In this document: positions 46,777 to 58,083 of the stretch, piece after piece
Layout of the letters: each line of letters begins with the position of its first letter
How positions within the stretch are numbered: the first letter of the stretch is position 1
Program-made: the position numbers and the translations under genes
DNA from: Lingula anatina
Taxonomy: Eukaryota; Brachiopoda; Lingulata; Lingulida; Lingulidae
Assembly: GCF_001039355.2 (NCBI RefSeq)
Contig: NW_019773570.1
Coordinates: 209,390-273,389 of the forward strand
Direction of reading: 5' to 3'
DNA: 64,000 bases
The notes under the pieces: model-generated
What the model was told of the DNA's origin: nothing
The model's database searches: none
Seen by the model: only the letters and a program-made list of their open reading frames with translations

Positions 46777-48855
46777 CTTCAATGTGCCAATATTACGTTG
46801 GTACCCAACCTAGGCCGACAAATCACTGGATTTAAACTGTTAGCTTAACGATCAATGATGTAGTCTTGATAAAATAAAATCTGAACTTTTATTCGATAGA
46901 CCGATCCTTACAGAAAATACTATTGTTCACCTCCTGTATTATATGAAATATACGAGTATGTGGTATCTGACAATATTGTAGATTGTGTGTGATTTTCCTT
47001 TCAAAAAGTCTTGTTGCTAAGTATTTCAGTTGCCATCAGAAATAAAAGCAGCAATATCGCTTAAATTGATATCTGTAATAAATATGCTACAGCCAGCGCA
47101 ATTTTAACCTGAATGAACTGGGTGGTAACGACCATTCATGAAATTTACTATGCCTAAATGGTTAATTAATTCTCGTCGATGCTCTATAAAACACATGAAA
47201 GGTACGGTTTGTTTAAACATCATTTTGGATTTTTATAATGTCTTATCCTTTTTCAATATTTTTTCAATTGTTCAATATTCTCGCCCGTAGACGATTTTAA
47301 CAACTTTCCTCGAAGAGTTATAGTTACAACATAGGCCTATCTTACCTCCACCTCATCATAAAATACTACGTGTAGGCATTAAGTAATACAAATCGCACCC
47401 CGTGTGATATTTGCTTATGTCACTTTAAAATTTGACATCTTTTTAATCGCCAAGCATACAAATTACGATTTGTCTAAGTGCGACTGATAAATTATCCTGC
47501 GGGACGGCCCAGGTGTTAATTTTCATGGGCAGGACTCGCACCTCGATAAGGTGAACCTCCTACTTTGTTTGTATACACTGTCACCTAGCAACGACAGGTC
47601 CCTTCCTGAAACGGATAGTTTAGAAAATCAAACGTTTTTAATCGAATATCATTCTCAAAATATCCTCATTATCAATGTTCGGTCCATATCAAGATAAGAA
47701 ATATATCGTTTGTATTCAGTCATCATTCATATGTTTGTTAATTGTGGAAATAAAAGACAAAAGGACTAAAGATTATTAATCGCCTTGGACCTGTTACCTG
47801 CCACACGCTCTCTGTTTACCTGTGTTTGCTTGTTGACGTAACTTAAGCCGTTGAACATAGTCAAAAGCGACAAAGTATACAAGAATCGACTCATTCGTAA
47901 AAACCACTCGAGGAGAATACTCGACCATTGTCCTACAGAAGGAAACATTTTGAAAGTCAACAACCCAGGGGACTGTTGAACTTAGTTACTCGGCGTGACT
48001 CGTACAAGCCAGATAGATAGATAGTACAGAAGACGGCTAGGGAGAGGATGGATATTGTAGAAGATCTACATCATAGGGATCACTCCACGGACGAGAGTGG
48101 AGATGAAGGCTCTTTTCTAGGGAATGAGGTAATTGTTTATACATTACACGGTGTACTAATGTTACCGTGTGTTTATACTTTAATGAATTACAGTATCAAC
48201 ACATTGAAGATGGACGGACAGGCTATACATGTACATGTACCAGTACCTATGATTCGCAAATCACGTAGACGTACTTCACAGTTACTTTTCTAAAACGCTT
48301 TTTATTACCATTTTCAAACGTCCAGCTTTTGTCTGAAAATCTTCATTTTTGGTCAAAACATCTATCCACTTCCATGAAAAATACTTGGTACAGCAAATTA
48401 CACCTATAAGGAACCAGGAACTAGTCTGATAAAATAACATTAGCCTGTGAATCAGTCATAATGTTTAAACCATGAATTTGCCAGTTCAAAATAAAGCTTC
48501 AGTATTTCATCAATATGAGGTAGGAGTTAGTATCTGTATTGATGTGCATCATTAGCCATCTCTTTATTGTTTTGTTTTTATTCTAATTCGTCTGCTGGAT
48601 TATATTTGCCTAATATTTTGACCTGAAAGTTAAGACCAATTTTAGGACTAAAGTTATATTGTAAAACAGGTCCTGGTGTCAATCGCGACATGTATTATAT
48701 AAACTTATCACCCACGTCTGTCAGTTAGAGTTCCTCAGTATTCTAAAAATAAGGACTTGACGCTCTTTTTACCTTAGACTATATAGGGAAGCTATTCACT
48801 ATTCACAAGTCATTCTATGGAACTTCCCTCTATTACCAGGTAACCTGTTTTTAAG
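46777..48855. repeat. Near-identical ~2.1 kb block, copy 2 of 2
   Basis: Second copy of 44666-46775, starting at CTTCAATGTGCCAATATTAC. It passes into unique sequence after CTGTTTTTAAG. Confidence 0.95.
48048..48128 (+). CDS. Coding exon 1 (copy 2) of small unrecognised gene
   Basis: Same 27-codon acidic exon as at 45952 with identical protein sequence and the same GTAATT donor. It is the copy nearer to exon 2, so if only one is real in the genome this order would shorten intron 1 from about 4.9 kb to about 2.8 kb. Confidence 0.58.
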
Positions 48856-50974
48856 GGGAGTTTGTTCAATCTGACAGCTGTTTTAATATTGTGAACCTGA
48901 CACATGAGAAGATACAAAGCTCTGTCCTCACTGCTGTCCTCAGAATTCAACACATTTCCATCGAGTAAAATAGTAAATATTTTACCTTAAAAGTCATATC
49001 ATTTAATTGTGTAACTCAATATTCTTTGAAATTAGGAGATGGCGTTTGTCGTACAGATATTTTGCGCGTGTCCTCGCACCTGTGTCACACTTGAAAAAAT
49101 ATCTGGTCACTTAACAAAGAGGACGTCATCATCAATGTCACATTTTATTGTAATGTTAGTTGAAACTATCGATTACTTACTGTACCATGAGGGATATCAA
49201 TACAAATCTAGAGAGGCTATATTTCGGAGTCCCGAAAATAAGGGGGTTGGAGGGACTGTCCCCATTTGGATGTATTTGACATTCTATTGTCTTCTGTGTT
49301 AAAGACATGGCTCACCAGTAGCTAGGTGCAGCACAGCAGGTAAACAGAATAGGAAATTGAAATTTAATCCGAAATTGTTTTTCCCTCGGCGTCCTGAATA
49401 TAAGGGTAAGAGGATTATCCGAAGTCAGATGATTCTTGTTTTTACTTGATACAACTTCAGAAAATTATTTTCTGATAATTTTTTCATAATTCTCAAACAT
49501 AGGATGAGAGAAGACTTAACAGATCACCATGTACAGACACCTGTTTCACTCGAATTACTCATACAGTGACCCCAGTCTTTTGAATAAGACCTTCATTCAT
49601 CTCCGTATCTTTATGTATTTATGATACAAGTGTCACTTATCTATCTAGCAGTAAGCTGTTCAGCTCAGATGAAGTGTTTACCATGAGAGGACCTAATCTA
49701 ACTTCGCTTTCGAAACTGTCAACTCCTTGTTCAATCCACTATACGGGAGTGATATTTCTTATGCTCTGATTGCAACTTCCACCCCATCCCGACGTTCTTG
49801 TTAAGTTCTTGTGCTTTGTAACTGTATGTCACAAGTTGTCATCGATTTAATAAAAACAGTGACTACGACGACGCGGCAAATATTTACGTTATCGAATCTA
49901 AGAAACGACAGTGAAATGGATACCGACTCACTCGAAACAATATCGATTAGAGTTAGGCAACATTGCACAAGGTGGTACGTCACGCTGCTTATTTAAATCT
50001 GGCATAACCTATGGAATTAATCAGCAGTTAATTAGTCAGAATACCTCCTCCGAGAAACGCTCTTTAGTACGCTAGGAATGTAATGCACGCGGAGCACATT
50101 AATTGACTTTGTGATTAAGCCTGTTCCTCCCCCGACCTTAAGTCACCTAGGAGAAATATTAAGATTATCTAAACACCTTTTAATAATTATTTAATTGTGG
50201 GTGTTGAATCGGGGAATTATTTTAACTGGAAAAAAGAGATCCAAGCAAGATTACCTGTGCGCCGCTTACAAGATGACTGCATAAATCTTTCCTGTTATTT
50301 TTGCTCATGAGCATAAGCTGGAAATTCAAGGGCAAATAATACGACCTAGGGGATCTGAAATCTTATCATTTTATACAACAGCCCTATTCAAGAACATGCC
50401 CCAACCGCTGAACTTAGTGATAAAAAATGGCGTTGGAAATAGATACGTCTGTTTGCGGCTCACGGCTCAAGTTGCCAGCACGCTTGTGGTCATCTATTAG
50501 GTTACAGTCGATTAAATAAAATCTTATTCGGGATCAAATTCGAAACTCACACACACACATAACAATTCCATGTGTATTTACCGAGTCGCGTTTGTAAACG
50601 ACAACAAACAATGATGGACCAAAAGACGACGTCCGCTGTAACTTCTTTATGTGACAAAATAATCTGAAAAGAGCACTGAATAGGCCTAACACAATTCTTG
50701 GCAAAAAAAAATTAAAAATAAATAAACAAATAAAAATATCCCTTCCCGTCCGACTCCTGAAAAATACTATAGAAGAGTTGTCATAGAAGAATCCACATAT
50801 GCTCTCATTGGTTGCACTTTTTGGTAAGGTAGGCCCTATGCTTCAGTGCAATTTTTATGTTCATTGTGTACTAGGTACTAACCATTTATAAAATAACCAT
50901 TTATGATACAACGCCAGGTTTGAGCCATGGCTTTCCGCTTACCTGTACTGTTTATGGCTATTTGTTTTTTCCAG
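48856..50974 (+). other. Intron 1 of the small gene (unique part); nothing else seen
   Basis: Contains no convincing exon. An 87-codon frame from ATG 49039 has no family resemblance and no matching splice context. Confidence 0.5.
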
Positions 50975-51067
50975 ACCATGGACTCTGGGGACGGCTCCTC
51001 AGTTTTGTCTGAACCAACACCAGCGACCCGAAGTTTCAAAGAATCATCAAAAGGACTAGCAAAAGAG
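50975..51067 (+). CDS. Coding exon 2 of small unrecognised gene
   Basis: Preceded by a strong pyrimidine-rich acceptor (TTTGTTTTTTCCAG) and followed by donor GTATGC. Exactly 31 codons, phase 0 at both ends, rich in Ser, Glu and Lys (SEPTPATRSFKESSKGLAKE). An internal ATG at the second codon could serve as an alternative start. Confidence 0.62.
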
Positions 51068-51283
51068 GTATGCGGAACAAAAAGTTCCTTTTGAAAGTCT
51101 TCTTTCAATGGAATAATAAGACAGTGATTGTGATAAGTTTAATACAGACCTGTCAATACAGACCTGTTATATGTGATATCTGCCGTGTAATATAGGGCTT
51201 ATAACTGAAGGATCCAGAAAAAATCTTTAATTTTTTTAATAAAGAGCGTCTTTGCATTAAGTTTATATATTGCTCTATTTCAG

Positions 51284-51583
51284 TTCAAAAGAGATACCGG
51301 TAAATTCGTCCGATTTATCAAAAAGAAATTTACCAAAGCAGACAAAAATGCAGTGAAAGCCATCAGCATAGAGCAAGATACAAACACATATCAGTTGCCG
51401 GTGGGATCGTCTGCTGAGAGCCCTATACATACCACTAGCTGGCACTCCGAAGCAAGACAATCTCCAACCAATACATCCATTACACTCATCGATGACTCTT
51501 CCTCCAAAAAGAAAAAGAGCTCACATAAACGCTCCAAGAAAGTGGACATAGTGACAATTCGTGACAGTTCTGTTGAAGACTAA
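51284..51583 (+). CDS. Coding exon 3 of small unrecognised gene, with stop
   Basis: Acceptor TCTATTTCAG precedes. It gives 99 codons and a TAA at 51581-51583. It begins with the basic segment FKRDTGKFVRFIKKKFTKAD, continues through a Ser/Thr-rich middle, and ends in a Lys/Ser cluster (SSSKKKKSSHKRSKKVDIV) and an acidic terminus. The Lys cluster resembles a nuclear localisation signal. Family unknown. Confidence 0.65.
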   Translation, partial: FKRDTGKFVRFIKKKFTKADKNAVKAISIEQDTNTYQLPVGSSAESPIHTTSWHSEARQSPTNTSITLIDDSSSKKKKSSHKRSKKVDIVTIRDSSVED

Positions 51584-52093
51584 ATTATATTGCATTTTGC
51601 ATTTTTTTTACAAATAATCCCAATCGTCCTTTTTTAACCCGTCATCTGAGTTAACATTGTGTGTTCCATAGTTTACGTCAGTCAGTTTATACACTTTGGC
51701 GTCTAACTAAGGCCGCTTAAGCTGTTTATAATGTTTTTCTTGTGACAATATTAGAGTTATGTGTGACTGTCACAGTTTAATGTGAATGTCTCTTTCGAAT
51801 CGGGGTTGGGATTATTTGATTTAGCGCAGCTTTGCTACTTGACTTTGGAGGCTATGTAGCCACTGGTATTGCCCGAAGGAAAGTAGCCGAGAGTGGAGCT
51901 ACAATCAATTACAAGCCATAAAGTATTATTTTTTGCCACGTGCTTTGTTTAAGGTGCTATATATATATATATTTGAACTTGCTGTTTTTTGTCACTTTAC
52001 ATTAAAAAGGTGCACATACAAACACTACCTTTGCGAAAAAATGTCCAAGTTTAAAAAGAAATATACATGTATTGTTATGGTGCATTTTGATGT

Positions 52094-52099
52094 AATAAA
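52094..52099 (+). terminator. Poly(A) signal downstream of the small gene
   Basis: AATAAA occurs about 510 bases after the stop codon of exon 3, with GT-rich sequence (TTTTTCGTTGTC) shortly after. It is the first canonical hexamer seen after that stop. Confidence 0.5.
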
Positions 52100-54931
52100 C
52101 TTGCATAATTTTTCGTTGTCTCACTTTTAAGTATGCACAAACCAAAGAGATATTATTCTGGAAAGCCAACTGGTAAAAAACTAAAAAAAAATAAAAAAAA
52201 ACACTTCCATCTTCCAAAGTTCCAGCAGACAAGCGCATTATGTTATTGAGTTTTCTTACCTCTTTCCGCCAAACACTCATTCTCAATATTTAGGTCCATT
52301 TAACATTTTTTAAAAATTTTTTGAAAGTAAGCGAGCGGAAGAATTGATTGTCCAGGTGGACTTAGCAACTTAAAAAACTTAAAAAAGAATAATAATAAAT
52401 TTTAAACCTTCTTTACTGTCGCTCGCAGCAAGATCCCATATTCTCCAATCGATCTAGTTTAGTTTTACTGAAAATCTGCAACAATTGATGAAATGAGCAT
52501 GATGTCTTATGTCCTGGAAAATGTCTTGAATGCTTATTTCAAATATCTCAGTAATTGGCTTGAGGTGGATTAAGGCTACTTTCGCGGTGTTGTGTCGCCG
52601 GGTTTTTAAATAATAATTTTTAAAAAACCTTCGCTACAGCTTTTGGCGCAGGTCATTTTAGTTGTATGATGTTCTGTAATATTTTGGCCATTAATAAAAT
52701 CTTTAGGTTAGTTACAGCCGTGATAAGCTAACGATATGGTGACAGGGCACAGTCAAATATTACACGAAACATGGCAAAACTGAATTCTCTTATAAAGTAA
52801 TATGCAAAATGTTCGTATCAAAGCATTGTGAAAATGCGCTTGATTTTGCGGGCAAAATGTACCAGTGAAATAAACGTGCATCTCGTAATACCCCTTCAGC
52901 ACAGTCTAATATTTGTTGGTATTAGTAACGGGCAAATATTATCCAAAGGGTTGTTATTTTTCTAAACTTTTGTAACTAAAATACAAAAAATACAAGAAAA
53001 AAATCCCCATTTTAGCAATATTCTACGATTTAAAAAAAGCTACATTTATCATTTTACGTCACCAGAGTTCAAGAAAAAGTAATAATTCGCGAATATATCT
53101 TTCACTTCATTCACCTCTAATGAACTTATATATTGATAATGAGTGTGGAACCAGCTATTTCCACGTGGATTTATTTGGCGAGCTTATAATATTAAAATCA
53201 TTCCCATGCAACCTCTTTGTTTTTACTGCCCCATTACGGTTATTTCAACATAGGGCTACATGTAAGGCCAGGGACACAATAGATGCAGTGCACCCTATCT
53301 CAATATAGGTGTATTGTAGAATAAAATATATCTATGAAATGAAAGCCATTGCAATCAGTTTTCAAGCAATTCATCAAATGTTGAGCTAGCTTGTTCGGTT
53401 AACATAATAGCCGCCTATCTGCCATTATCCCTCTCCCCAACTTTGAAACTGACCCCGCAATCCTTCTACATCGCAACTAACACATTCAATTACTGTGTTG
53501 TTTTGGGGCTTTGTTAGGGTACCAGTAAGCTACGAGTATTACCTTCACAATATATCACTCACCTATCGCATTCTGAATGAGCTTGTCAAGGCTAGTAATC
53601 CAAAATGTTCACATGGCCTTTGACTTAGGAAAACAGAAGCTGACAATACTTTATTATATAATTAATTAAACGAAGCGTACTTATCTTTAATAACATTTCA
53701 CCGCCCCCCCTCCTGTGCTCTGTTCTTCTCCGGCAACCCCCAGGGACGCTATTGTTATAGTAAGTTGTCCCGGGACTCTGTTCTGTTTGTCCTACCAACA
53801 TCTGAGATTCACAGCACATTTGTATTCAGGCGGCGTCGTCTCACTGCCCGCATAGGGATAAGGCACGCGTCCACGGGACAGGTAGGTTGAAACAATGGCG
53901 CTAGAAGAGTCCATCTCCTGTTTAAAGTATTAACTCATATGTTGTACCTGTTTTTTTATACTGATATTGTTATGTTTGGGTTGACTACTTTAATGTCACT
54001 TTTATCGTGTTTAACTTGCTGTTGTCATCTATGTGTCTCGTTTCAAGACAGCCAGTTGGTCGTACGGGGTTGTTTTTCATGATGGCCACTGTTGGGTGTC
54101 TTAGCTCTAGTATGGTAAATTGTCTCAGGTTACAATGATCGTCTTTTAGTGCCTGTTGTATTTACTTCATCCTTCACAGTGGATTTATTCAGGGCTAGAT
54201 GGGAGATTCCATCGTCATACTTACAAGTTACTCTATAATACATGTATGATAGACCTTTTTTTTGCACTGCCGCAGGGTATGAAGACGCCTAGCATGAGGA
54301 ATGATAATTGTTTTGTTGTCCGACCTTCATATACCTTCAGCAGGTGAAACTCAATATATTGTATAATATACGGTAGGAGCAGGCACTTGTAAAGCAAAGA
54401 TATATTTTATGGCACCACAAATTATATCTCTGATAGAGAGAAGTCGCTATCTATGTAAAGATGTCAGAAGAGAGAGAGAGAGGCGGTTGAATAATAATTC
54501 TGTTAATCTTTATGATATTATATTACTATACCAATATACGTATATAATTATATGAAGAGGCTATTTTTGCAATCGGACGTAAACCAAAAGACTAAGAATA
54601 GTTTACTTTTCTTTAGAATGAGATATGCGTCAATACGAGTTCATCTACATAGATCACTACATGTTACTTGCATACCCCTCACTTGAAATTAAGTATTGGA
54701 TTTAAACCGCTCTCATGAATATCGTCAACTAAAGATAGATAATTATTGTGTAGAAAGCATATAGAAAATGTAAAAATGACTGTTTTTCAGTCACACAATT
54801 ATGGTATTTCAGGTGGGAAGTCGTTGTATTCATGCTTTCACAGTTCTTAAAATGCCCGGTAATAAATCGAGTGGAATACAGGGGATAGCCACAGGAAATC
54901 CTGTGTTGAAGCAATTTTATCATTTTCATTT

Positions 54932-54932
<1 letters not shown>

Positions 54933-54972
<40 letters not shown>
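54933..54972. repeat. (ATT)n microsatellite
   Basis: About thirteen ATT units. Confidence 0.95.
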
Positions 54973-57900
54973 GAACAGCGATGAACTGTGTTCCGGAATC
55001 AACAGATGCTGTTCACTGTTATTTTGTAGTCACAACACAGCACAGCACTCTCGAGCTCCTCATCGGAAAATCAAATCTATTCTCTGCTTAATACCGACTC
55101 TAATCATCGCCACCTTCATCAAAATTTGGAATTTCATGTCAAGAAAGTATAGTTACGTATACTGAATACACACAGTGCTAGCGCTTCACTAAGTTTATTA
55201 CTCAGTCTATTGTCGTCGTTAGCGTGCCTGCACCGTGTAAATAACTTATAATGTTTGCTAATAGTGGCTTGTTTTGTTATAAAGATCATGAAGAGCATGA
55301 GAAATTTCGCCCCCATTCTGTAAATTGAGGTTTTCAGACATCATCGAAACATAGGTGTGACATAAACAGAGACATGAACATATTCAGATTGTGATTTTTC
55401 TTTTGTTTTCTTATCATTCATTCACTTCTTCTTTCTGTCCTTTCAAGGGGTGGTAGATCTCCCGTGAAACGCAGATTACCTGTCTGATTACATACAAACT
55501 ATTAAGCTTCATCCAAGTATTTTCTGTACAAATTTCGCCTAAATCAAACCTAGCATCATTAATGACATCAGAGAGCCGTTGAACATACGCCGTACTCTAC
55601 CCTTAACTTAAACCTCCGCCAAGGAAGAAACCAATCATTTTTCACAAAATATTAGAAGACCTTGATTCAGTTGAATTGTAACCTCTACTTTCCCTCTTGA
55701 ATGATTCTTTATCTTATTAAATAATATCAAACATTACCAAATATGTGAAAAACTTTTTGATTCTTGATCACTAAAAACCAACGAAAACTGCTTCAGTTGT
55801 TGGGGGTAAATATATGAACACTGCATGTCCAAAAATTGACAAAATTAATTTTTCAAACGACAACAAGCTTCGCAAGAACTACCATTTTGGCTGGAAAAAC
55901 TTTCTGTTCTTAGTCAAATTTTGATCTGTTTCTTTTGTCATTTAGGCAAAAAGGTCCACATTTCCTAAAAAAAGACCTCTCTTCCTTTAAAATCGCTGGC
56001 TAGCTGCGGGACTTAGACTGAGACTCTTTTAAGTTATTGCTTGGTTTCTCTTCCGTGAAAAACACGAAAATCGAATATTTATCAATCATAGATACTGACA
56101 CCAAACAAATACCAACTAAAGTGATTTTAAGGCGTGAAAACGGCTTGAGGAGTACCTTCATTGTCAGAATTTGAAGAGGGAAAAATTACCATTTAAAGAC
56201 ATTGCCTACTTTAGATATATTTATGTTTTGCAGGGTTTGTGGGTCTTTTATGAGATATGAAAAGAATAATTGTAAATCGAGACAGGAAGAGGGGAAACAA
56301 CAGTATGCCTTCCCGTTGAATGTATACCGTATACAAATGTCCTTTTAAAATGAAATCTGATAAAAGTATTTTTTTCATAATCGGTTATTCTTAACATGCT
56401 ATAAAGATACGCGTGCAATCAGAAGCACGAGAAGGTATAGGCCCTATTGAGGACAAGCTCGACTCTCCATGTTTCTCTTGTCACCTCCTCCTTGACTTAT
56501 GGCTACCTACTCTGGTATAATACAAAGTGCCGCTTACAAACCAGAGTCAAGATTACGGCGAAAATTACCTGTCACGTAGAACTTTCATTTGAACAAAAAA
56601 AAATTAGCAAATATACGCGTTGATTTCAGCGTTCGGTGATTATTCACCCTGTCGCAGGCGGGACACAGTTGTGAATCGATAAAAAACTTGCAGAATTTCC
56701 AGATTTAGTTTGAAATGCGCCCTCATATACAGCCACTATGACTAAACCTCTTATGACAAGTTTGTTCTGAGGTCTCGAGCTACAGAATTTTTCCATCACG
56801 CAGTGCAATCCTAAATATTACGTACTTACCTTGCTGTATATGTTGACGTCCATTGTTCAGTACACAAATCCCAACTCACTGCTGAGCATTTCTTCAAACA
56901 TCTTCAGTGTTTGCACTTTAGGAGTTTGTTGAATTTTGGAAAGAACACATTTCAGGATTTGTGATTTTAAGTGTTCATCTCAGTAAGATTTAGTTTAAAC
57001 AAGTCAGAACGGAGACAGTTAGTGAAATTCGAAGGGCTGGACACGGCAAATACTAAGGTAAGAGGTGATTTTCTACTTCTGGGGGAGCTCGTCGACAAAT
57101 TCTGTCAGTTGATTTGTTTCTTTGGTACAATATGAGATTTAGATATACCTATATAAGTAATAAAATTAGTGAATGTCGACGAATATACCGTATATCACTC
57201 TTTTTTTCATTACTTTTGTATCTCCGCATACTGATGAAAATTCATATTGTGAGACAAAGCACTGAAATACCCTATATCTATACGTAAAATATCGAAAACT
57301 TGACGGAGGGAAATAAAGCGTAAGGCGTAAGGGTAAAGGCGTTATTAACATTTCTTGATCAGGTAAATGTGAATTCCCAACTAAAACTAACAAACTGTAA
57401 CTATCAGCTGAGAGTGTGAAATGAGGATCAAGAAAGTATCGGGCTTTGTTCAATGGTGTGCCGATTTATCACTTGTTCAAAATGGCAGTCAGTTGATGAA
57501 GTTTGTACCGTTTCTAGCTCTCTCAATCCTGCCTGCCTTCATAACACATCTGCAGCTCGCCACTGTCAAAACAGTACGGGTGCATGTGTCCACTGAAAGT
57601 AACTGTAAGATGTGATATGTTTTATCACGCAAAGAACATATCTACATCTGTCACTACTAACATGCACATAAACTCAAAAACGATATCATGCAAATTTTCG
57701 AAGGCAGTTAATAGATATAGATTGGAATTTAATGCAAGGATTAACAATACCCTTGCCATACCAGAGTGGGACACAGTTTACGGTTTATCAGAGACAAACA
57801 CAGGTAGCATAAGTAATGAAGCTCGCCAGTTTCACGTTAATGGGGTGCTACAGGTGTCTTGCTTTTCACGAACGGGCTTTAGCCCAACATTGGTCTTATC

Positions 57901-57985
57901 TTTTAGCCCTAAATTATAGCCCACTTCGACCCCAGATAAGTCAGTTGTAGTCTAATGAAATGAAATATTGTGTCTGCTTTATGAC

Positions 57986-58083
57986 AAAAACAAAAAAAAA
58001 AAAAATACAAAAAAAAAAAAAAAAAAAAAAAACCAAAAAAAAAAAAAAAAAAGGAAAAAAATACAAAAAAAAAAAAAAAAAAA
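57986..58083. repeat. Long interrupted poly(A) tract
   Basis: Nearly pure A with single C, T or G interruptions over about 100 bases. The Lys-rich and Phe-rich frames across it are artefacts. It may be an expanded retroposon tail. Confidence 0.9.

Noticed and set aside
49039-49302. 87-codon frame starting with ATGGCG in the small gene's intron
   Set aside because: No donor or acceptor fits it into the flanking exons and the peptide resembles no family.
53830-53882. Possible 53-base exon between TATTCAG and GTAGGT
   Set aside because: Splice-like edges only; no partner exons in phase and no coding signal beyond its short length.
57584-57919. 111-codon plus-strand frame
   Set aside because: Overlaps repeat-like sequence, has no recognised motif and no splice or promoter support.
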